A stretch of DNA of 43,533 nucleotides, from positions 1 to 43,533 of the forward strand of contig CAJTJP010000027.1 in the NCBI GenBank assembly GCA_910576855.1, in the 5' to 3' direction. The position numbers and the translations under genes were made by a program. Positions 38,901 through 43,533 of the stretch are shown here, one piece after another. The notes under the pieces were generated by a model, which saw only the letters and a list, made by a program, of their open reading frames with translations, did not search any database and had not been told where the DNA came from. How positions within the stretch are numbered: the stretch's first letter is position 1; each line of letters starts with the position of its first letter. The stretch comes from Erysipelotrichales bacterium. Lineage in GTDB: Bacteria > Bacillota_I > Bacilli_A > Erysipelotrichales > Erysipelotrichaceae.

Positions 38901-41441
38901 GTAATCGTAGAGGCAACAAGTCATGATCCTACAGGAAATTACAGTGATAAAACGATAGAGATAGCGATCAATATCACAAAGGCAAATCAAACGATATCGT
39001 TTGCGGGAATCACCTATGCGACAAGCGGAAACGGAACGGTAACGCCTGTCATCAATGAACAGGATATCTCAAGTAATGCCGGCGGAGTCACGGTGAATGA
39101 TACAGATTACTTCATAACAATAGATAACAGTATCAGCACATCGATCGCATGGACGAATGACGGAGTGAATATTGACTACAGCTACAGCGGAGATAATGGG
39201 TTAGATATACCGCTGCATGTAGAGAAGCCGGGGAATCGAAACTACAATAAGGCAGAAGCAGACGGTATGATGCACATCATGGGACCGAATGAGAATACAT
39301 TGGCGTTGAATCGACCGGGCAAAATCATTTACGGCGATCATTTCACAATCCGAAGCCTACAGGATGACAGTAGCAGTATCAATGTAAACTATACGTTTGA
39401 GGTGGATAACACAACGTATATCTCCAATGCGACAGTAACAGGAAACAAGGCGGAATTTGATGCATTGAAGTACAGCGGAAGTACAAATATCCAAATCAAG
39501 GTGACAAGAACGGCAGACGGAGAAGTACCGTTAAGTAAAACGATCACGGTACAGGTATTACCGAAACCAATCGAAATCATTATTGATGATAAAGAGAAGT
39601 ATAAGGGAGAAGTAAATCCACCTTTAACGTATCAAGACTTCAGAAGTCAGTTAGTATCATGGAATGGGGTACAGGATGTCATCGAGGAGAACGATATCAA
39701 GCTGAGTACTACGGCGAAAACAAACAGCAATGCAGGAAGCTATCCCATCAAGGGGGACAGTAACATATTAAATACAGCTTATCCAAACTATACCTTTACA
39801 TTCAAAGAGGGAACACTGAAAGTCAAAGAGGAGAACATACAGGATAATTGGTATCATTTAGAGCTTGATGATGGAAGCAATACCTTATACACAGGCGGAT
39901 GGACAAATAAGGATGTGAACATCATCAGCGATCATAATGAGTATATCAATATGTCGTTAGACCAAAGCACATGGAAGCCAAACCAAGTCACGGTGACAAA
40001 AGAAGGAGAAACGAACCAAAGCTTTTGGATGAAAAAGGATAGCGGAGCGATCACGAAAGAGAAACAAGAAATCATCAAGATAGACAAGACAGCACCAAAG
40101 GTAAAAGGCATCAAGGCCAAGGATACGAACAACACCTTACAAAATATCATCAACAAGCTGACAGGCGGAATCTTCTTTAAGCCGGGAACGGCGTTTGAGA
40201 TCACGACAAGTGACAAAAAGGATGACTTGAAGGTAAGCGGCACAAAGGAAATAGCCTATAAGGTATATAAAATCGTAGACGGAGCTGAGGAACCAATCAA
40301 GGACGGAACTTTATCAGTAACGAATGAAAAGGCAAAGATAACGATCAGTGAAACAGGAGGCAAATACAAAGTATGCGTAATACCGACCGATAATGCAGGC
40401 AACACAAATACCGAAAGCTGTCATGAGGTAGAGCTTAAGAAAATCGATGTCGATGTAGACAAAGACGGCAAGCCTGACTTCAATGATCCTGACGGAGATG
40501 GATGTCCTGATTTAAACATCAAATGGAAAGACCCAAATGATGAAAGTAAGTGGATCGTCATCAACGGGGATAGGAATAATGACGGTATTCCGGACTTAAA
40601 TATCGACAGTGACGGCGATGGCAAGTCAGATTTGAATATCGATACAGATAACGACGGAAAGCCTGATTTGAACCTAGTGATTCTAAAGAAAAGCGATTGG
40701 AAACCCACGAAGTGTGTGAAGGCAGATATTGATAAAGGAGTCCTTGAGGAATACTGCACAGGCACTAACGTAAAACCGGTTATCAACATCGATACAGATA
40801 ACGATGGCATTCCTAATATCAATATTGATACAAATGGTGATATGAAGGCAGATGTCAATATTGATACCGATAATGATTCAAAAGCCAATGTGAACATAGC
40901 TCCTCCGCACAGTGATTGGAAGCCTGACAAGAATTATTCCTATGGCAAGCCAAGCTTTCCATATGATACTGATGATAAATACAAGCCATTATTGAATATT
41001 GATTCAGACGGTGACGGCAGACCTGACATTAATATCGATATCAATGATGATGGAGTAGCTGATTTAAATATTGATACCGACGGTGATGGAATACCAAACA
41101 TCAATATTGACAGTACAGGAGACGGGAAGCCTGATATCAATATTGATCTTGATGATGACGGAAAGCCTGATGAAAATATCAAAGATATCACTGAATGGAA
41201 ACCGAATAAAAATGTCGATGGGGATATTCCGTATGACACCATGGATTTCAGTGAAACAGATAAACCTGTTGATTCTGATAATCAAGCGGATCCATCTGTT
41301 AAGGGGCAATACAATCCCGCGACAAGTATGGGCGGTGCAAATACCGGTGATACTACAAATATCGTGTTCCTATGCTTGATAAATTTACTGTCTGTTAGTT
41401 TATTGCTGAAAATCTTTAAGCATAATCATATTTCTAAATAA
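35967..41441 (+). CDS. Giant surface protein 2, paralogue of the preceding gene
   Basis: The 1824-residue protein repeats the layout of its neighbour: signal peptide (TSTSAYTF), GGSITGRINKSPANLIV module, Ig/cadherin-like units, an MBG-like unit (PIEIIIDDKEKYKGEVNP), about 13 Asp motifs and a terminal GGANTGDTTN, membrane helix and basic tail (KHNHISK). The first 300 residues have diverged strongly, while the later parts are close; the last repeat block is almost identical in DNA (35390-35510 against 41021-41141), pointing to gene conversion. It may have a different binding specificity at the N terminus. ATG follows GGAAAGGATG. Function unknown; adhesion or biofilm is likely from the architecture. 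Confidence 0.9.
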   Translation: MKKLFTLMALLLITSTSAYTFYSGRLNASNPYASGGSITGRINKSPANLIVQNEHMRKGDRILMGVTNPYTNDPLSWQLVRKQVYTDYGCSSPSVACSNPSVTAWLSLTNDAMGYMKPGFIDADFTIAGGAIATSFTDLQDRRVAFTSYRNVVSLLDSLNTDVKNSNDKMILAYRDLTLIHRIYNIQGGAADSQSAASMKQSIFSRSSDHLNSIFLPNAYELIAQGFNTDASLVPTAKDISFSSDYMTSAAGSSAVHQKNLIPVMANGLRDLSTVINNYMNEFYVRGQSFLSMENVVFGVSPGNATTLGNITVPTLSSSYTRLYQDAVGEPMKVRIENSVLSSSTSFHQIENAAQNAISKAAKNESVYLNVDAQTGNDGYGGIYTVSALIFNENGDFLYYKPLEVAKGRGQYELNLTGIPIGKYKIGVVNEAYNENSTAPADCSAITNVQALEIVEPHKITYTKTPQSGASAGKEYEFSKNVNAGQAVGKVTANPTGVTPLTYTLEANGDNSYLNFEVDGLDANGASSNTPLNVKIKSGAPDLVNGGLKTGTYKFCITAVDANGDPVDTSGNPTEKVCTSFTVEKTNPTIAFDDPSTTKKSIADAATAWNETATATPSTGTKITYSITGGDVSLISINPDTGAITYTGSNAFGKVKIRATVDDDPTTGNDNYNSAFVEKEIVIYREVDGSVTPHANSSDTTIPTFTASDSNIKTGGIIGTIKGTLGTPDTIDGSTTTYHYGLKPGVGNASFFSVDPNTGVIKTTANLGVNSYHITVTVSDNWSTKEIPVTINVGMAAAENLKFYENSTSNTVITSKSACLTDTGVTVYATVKGSSNTNPVKYSIQDGSTNVIEVNPTSGAVTIHGVGTVTIVAEKQGAAGQADAITYLTFTVTAGAQEFIYTDSAGNELPKTSNKYNAISEVYAPNKTIQLYTAGSPTGSTVTYRLKAGSPTDVISVDSTTGEVTVLNASISPSQIDKVIVEATSHDPTGNYSDKTIEIAINITKANQTISFAGITYATSGNGTVTPVINEQDISSNAGGVTVNDTDYFITIDNSISTSIAWTNDGVNIDYSYSGDNGLDIPLHVEKPGNRNYNKAEADGMMHIMGPNENTLALNRPGKIIYGDHFTIRSLQDDSSSINVNYTFEVDNTTYISNATVTGNKAEFDALKYSGSTNIQIKVTRTADGEVPLSKTITVQVLPKPIEIIIDDKEKYKGEVNPPLTYQDFRSQLVSWNGVQDVIEENDIKLSTTAKTNSNAGSYPIKGDSNILNTAYPNYTFTFKEGTLKVKEENIQDNWYHLELDDGSNTLYTGGWTNKDVNIISDHNEYINMSLDQSTWKPNQVTVTKEGETNQSFWMKKDSGAITKEKQEIIKIDKTAPKVKGIKAKDTNNTLQNIINKLTGGIFFKPGTAFEITTSDKKDDLKVSGTKEIAYKVYKIVDGAEEPIKDGTLSVTNEKAKITISETGGKYKVCVIPTDNAGNTNTESCHEVELKKIDVDVDKDGKPDFNDPDGDGCPDLNIKWKDPNDESKWIVINGDRNNDGIPDLNIDSDGDGKSDLNIDTDNDGKPDLNLVILKKSDWKPTKCVKADIDKGVLEEYCTGTNVKPVINIDTDNDGIPNINIDTNGDMKADVNIDTDNDSKANVNIAPPHSDWKPDKNYSYGKPSFPYDTDDKYKPLLNIDSDGDGRPDINIDINDDGVADLNIDTDGDGIPNINIDSTGDGKPDINIDLDDDGKPDENIKDITEWKPNKNVDGDIPYDTMDFSETDKPVDSDNQADPSVKGQYNPATSMGGANTGDTTNIVFLCLINLLSVSLLLKIFKHNHISK

Positions 41442-41446
41442 AAATA

Positions 41447-41478
41447 AACAGGAAGGCACTTCAAATGCTTTCCTGTTT
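41447..41478. terminator. Bidirectional terminator between giant protein 2 and fumC
   Basis: AACAGGAAGGCA pairs with TGCTTTCCTGTT (one mismatch). T-rich runs lie on both sides, so it should end both convergent transcripts. Confidence 0.8.
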
Positions 41479-41537
41479 CATCGTTTCACAGAATTTAATT
41501 GTAAAATGGTGGTAATAAATACGATATACTTGTAAGC

Positions 41538-42899
41538 TTATACCATCTGTTCGGGATCAATATATCGATCAAATTCATCCTCGGTCAGGAATTTGAGGGC
41601 AACACAAGCTTCCTTCAAGGAAATACTTTCCTGATAAGCCTTCTTCGCACACTTAGCTGCATTTTCATATCCGATATGAGGATTTAAAGCCGTTACGAGC
41701 ATTAATGAGTTATGCAGATAATGCTCCATCTGTTGTTTATCGGCGGTAATGCCTGAAACACAGTGGATGTTGAATGAATGAATTCCGTCAGCTAAAAGAT
41801 GAACACTCTGCATAAAATTATAAATAATTACCGGCATATACACATTCAGCTCAAAATTACCTTGACTGGCCGCAAAGCCGATTGTTGCATCATTTCCCAT
41901 GACTTGAACACATACCATTGTCATAGATTCACATTGCGTAGGGTTTACCTTCCCCGGCATAATAGAGGATCCCGGTTCATTTTCCGGTATTTTGATTTCT
42001 CCTAAACCGCATCGCGGCCCGCTGGCCAGCCATCGAACATCATTCGCAATTTTCATTAAATTTGCGGCCAATGCTTTTAAAGCACCGTGCGCAAAAACGA
42101 TATCATCCTTTGCGGCCAACGCATGAAATTTATTCGGATCACTGATAAAGGTAGTATGCAGCTCCTCACTTAACAAAGCACAAACTGTTTCGCCAAAGCC
42201 CTCAGGTGCATTTAATCCAGTACCTACTGCAGTACCGCCGATTGCCAGCTTCCTGATTGTATCGACAGCCTGTTTAAGCATTCTGCGATTATTTTCAAGC
42301 ATTGCCTTCCAACCGCTGATTTCCTGCGAAAAACGAAGCGGTGTTGCATCCTGCAGATGAGTTCTGCCGATTTTGATAATATCTTGATTTTCCTGTTCCA
42401 GCGTATCTAATACATCAATCATTTCCTCAAGACTTGGCATCAAGCTTTGTTCTACGCCTAAAACTGCCGCAATATACATTGCACTCGGAAAGGTATCGTT
42501 TGAGCTTTGAGAGCGATTTACATCATCATTGGGATGCAGCTTCACATCAAACAGCTCATTGCCGCGGTTCGCAATGACTTCATTCACATTCATATTGCTT
42601 TGTGTACCGCTTCCGGTTTGCCAAACGGATAAAGGAAAATGCTCATCAAGCTTACCGCTGCTGATTTCATCGCAAACCTTGATGATCGCATCGGCTTTTG
42701 TTTCCGTGATTTTATTTAAAGAAGCGTTTGCTTTTGCACATGCCTTCTTTAGATAAGCCATCGCATATATAACATCCAAAGGAATTTTTTCATTATGTAT
42801 TTTAAAATTCTCAAAGCTGCGCTGTGTCTGCGCTCCCCAGTATTTATCGCTTTCTACGGCAATTTCACCCATAGAATCGTGTTCTGTTCTTGTTTCCAT
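41538..42899 (-). CDS. fumC: Fumarate hydratase class II
   Basis: Class II fumarase reversibly hydrates fumarate to L-malate; it is a cytoplasmic homotetramer without an iron-sulphur cluster. The 453-residue length is typical. Visible motifs are TEHDSMGEIAVESDKYWGAQTQRS, QTGSGTQSNMNVNEVIANR, SSNDTFPSAMYIAAV, GRTHLQDATP and the superfamily signature GSSIMPGKVNPTQCE. FumC fits over the related aspartase because of the N-terminal and signature sequences. ATG follows AAAGAAGG. With malic enzyme in the same window, fumarate could be taken via malate to pyruvate. Confidence 0.97.
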   Translation of the reverse strand: METRTEHDSMGEIAVESDKYWGAQTQRSFENFKIHNEKIPLDVIYAMAYLKKACAKANASLNKITETKADAIIKVCDEISSGKLDEHFPLSVWQTGSGTQSNMNVNEVIANRGNELFDVKLHPNDDVNRSQSSNDTFPSAMYIAAVLGVEQSLMPSLEEMIDVLDTLEQENQDIIKIGRTHLQDATPLRFSQEISGWKAMLENNRRMLKQAVDTIRKLAIGGTAVGTGLNAPEGFGETVCALLSEELHTTFISDPNKFHALAAKDDIVFAHGALKALAANLMKIANDVRWLASGPRCGLGEIKIPENEPGSSIMPGKVNPTQCESMTMVCVQVMGNDATIGFAASQGNFELNVYMPVIIYNFMQSVHLLADGIHSFNIHCVSGITADKQQMEHYLHNSLMLVTALNPHIGYENAAKCAKKAYQESISLKEACVALKFLTEDEFDRYIDPEQMV

Positions 42900-42923
42900 T
42901 CAATAACCTTCTTTCATGTCATC

Positions 42924-42952
42924 ATAATAACAAAAATAACTGCGAATGTCTA
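42924..42952 (-). promoter_or_regulatory. Promoter of fumC
   Basis: On the minus strand TAGACA, 17 bases, TATTAT preceded by TGT (extended -10). Confidence 0.65.
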
Positions 42953-43102
42953 TGAAAATTAATGTTATAAATTCAGAATAATATTAAGTATCTTAACGTA
43001 ATTCTGTTTATTGATTCCTTGAAAACAGTTGTTAACGTCATTGAATATAGAAAAGGGCAATTTGTATTTATTACAGTGATATTGACATTGTTATACGAAT
43101 AT

Positions 43103-43145
43103 AAAAAAGATATGAAATTCTATCGAATCAGACAGAATTCATATC
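43103..43145 (-). terminator. Intrinsic terminator of the Rpn-tail gene
   Basis: GATATGAATTCT and AGAATTTCATATC pair with one bulge over about 12 bp, followed on the minus strand by six T. It lies 14 bases after the gene's stop. Confidence 0.75.
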
Positions 43146-43159
43146 ATCTCTTATCGGTA

Positions 43160-43345
43160 TTATTTTGTTGATTGCTGCTTAGCTTTTACGGCATTCTCCA
43201 CTTGAGTTCGAATGGCATCATCTATTTTCAGAATCTGCATCGCTTCATTTAAGGTTTTATTCATTTCTGTCATCAAGCTGCACACATTATCTATTGCCAT
43301 TTCAATACGACCTTTTTCCATAATGCCTTCTGATAAATTGCACAC
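43160..43345 (-). CDS. Small protein resembling the C-terminal tail of Rpn/PD-(D/E)XK nucleases
   Basis: The 61-residue product starts MCNLSEGIMEKGRIEMAI, which resembles the segment joining the nuclease domain to the helical tail in Rpn-type recombination-promoting nucleases (MCNLS..I...G). It continues LNEAMQILKIDDAIRTQV, like the family's 'leeAm..L.i'. The nuclease domain is absent: the upstream minus-strand sequence has no matching frame. A GTG start eight bases after AGGAGG and a strong terminator suggest that it is a real, separately expressed gene rather than debris. Stand-alone tails of Rpn proteins can act as small regulators of the nuclease; that role here is inference. Confidence 0.55.
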   Translation of the reverse strand: MCNLSEGIMEKGRIEMAIDNVCSLMTEMNKTLNEAMQILKIDDAIRTQVENAVKAKQQSTK

Positions 43346-43373
43346 ATCATCAACCTCCTAGTATAATGTAATC

Positions 43374-43530
43374 GACTTATCCAATGAGTCAAATTACACC
43401 TATCCTTTTCTAGCTGATTTTGTTAGAATTGTAAAGTGAATGTGTACTTTAACATCTCCTTGTAGCTAGACTACCCAGACGAGTTTATTGCCACAACACT
43501 TGACCGTAATTGTGATAAGTTGGATAAGTC
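43374..43530. repeat. 157-bp segment bounded by 11-bp inverted repeats
   Basis: GACTTATCCAA (43374-43384) and TTGGATAAGTC (43520-43530) are perfect inverted repeats. An inner hairpin (TAAAGT...ACTTTA, about 43432-43451) lies between them. No gene is seen inside. It could be a small non-autonomous element or the end of an insertion sequence running out of the window. Confidence 0.4.
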
Positions 43531-43533
43531 TTT

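Noticed and set aside
40421-41309. Long minus-strand frames (up to 169 codons) opposite the Asp-rich repeats
   Set aside because: They mirror the repeated GA(T/C) codons on the plus strand, have no ribosome sites, and the same shadow appears opposite the first paralogue.

Overview
The window comes from a low-GC, Gram-positive-type (Firmicutes) chromosome. The best guess is an Erysipelotrichaceae-like gut or oral commensal. The support is indirect: AT-rich coding, strong AGGAGG-type ribosome sites, PTS enzyme I, a CwlD-type amidase, an ECF-transporter S component, a lipobox, an NTGD-type cell-wall anchor, and a CcpA-like cre site. No rRNA, tRNA or CRISPR array was seen.

Left part (1-7.2 kb): the 3' end of a group II intron with its reverse transcriptase/maturase; a small WW/STYYR protein; ptsI behind a cre-like site; an AbiE toxin-antitoxin pair whose toxin gene carries a one-base frameshift in a G run; a small Xre-type regulator; a secreted membrane-anchored protein; and a LytTR response regulator with Asn in place of the phospho-accepting Asp.

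Metabolic middle (7.5-20.8 kb): a single protein joining a queuosine-precursor transporter (YhhQ family) to tRNA-guanine transglycosylase, apparently leaderless; a CwlD-like amidase; a nucleoside hydrolase plus ECF S-component operon behind a terminator/antiterminator leader that looks like an unassigned riboswitch; an IS481-like transposase relic; a VanZ-like protein; a marR-ABC-ABC heterodimeric exporter operon with twin TTAG-N4-CTAA operators; small membrane proteins (DUF378, HdeD-like); a left-handed beta-helix protein lacking the usual catalytic His; and malic enzyme.

Surface island (20.8-41.4 kb): two tandem lipoprotein genes, a 1576-residue thioester/Cna-B adhesin with an IPNTGD anchor, an ECF sigma factor with its own membrane segment and extracytoplasmic tail, and two giant paralogous surface proteins (about 1825 residues each) ending in Asp-rich DGDGxPD repeats, a GGAxTGD motif and a membrane helix. 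Three copies of one intergenic element precede the first three surface genes. Each has a GTAAGG..CCTTAC hairpin, a ribosome site, a nine-residue micro-ORF (MNYYKVRNT-like), and alternative hairpins starting at the micro-ORF stop codon. A different micro-ORF lies before the first giant protein. This is the best candidate for an undescribed regulatory system.

Right end (41.5-43.5 kb): fumC on the minus strand, a small protein resembling the tail of Rpn/PD-(D/E)XK nucleases, and a 157-bp segment bounded by 11-bp inverted repeats.
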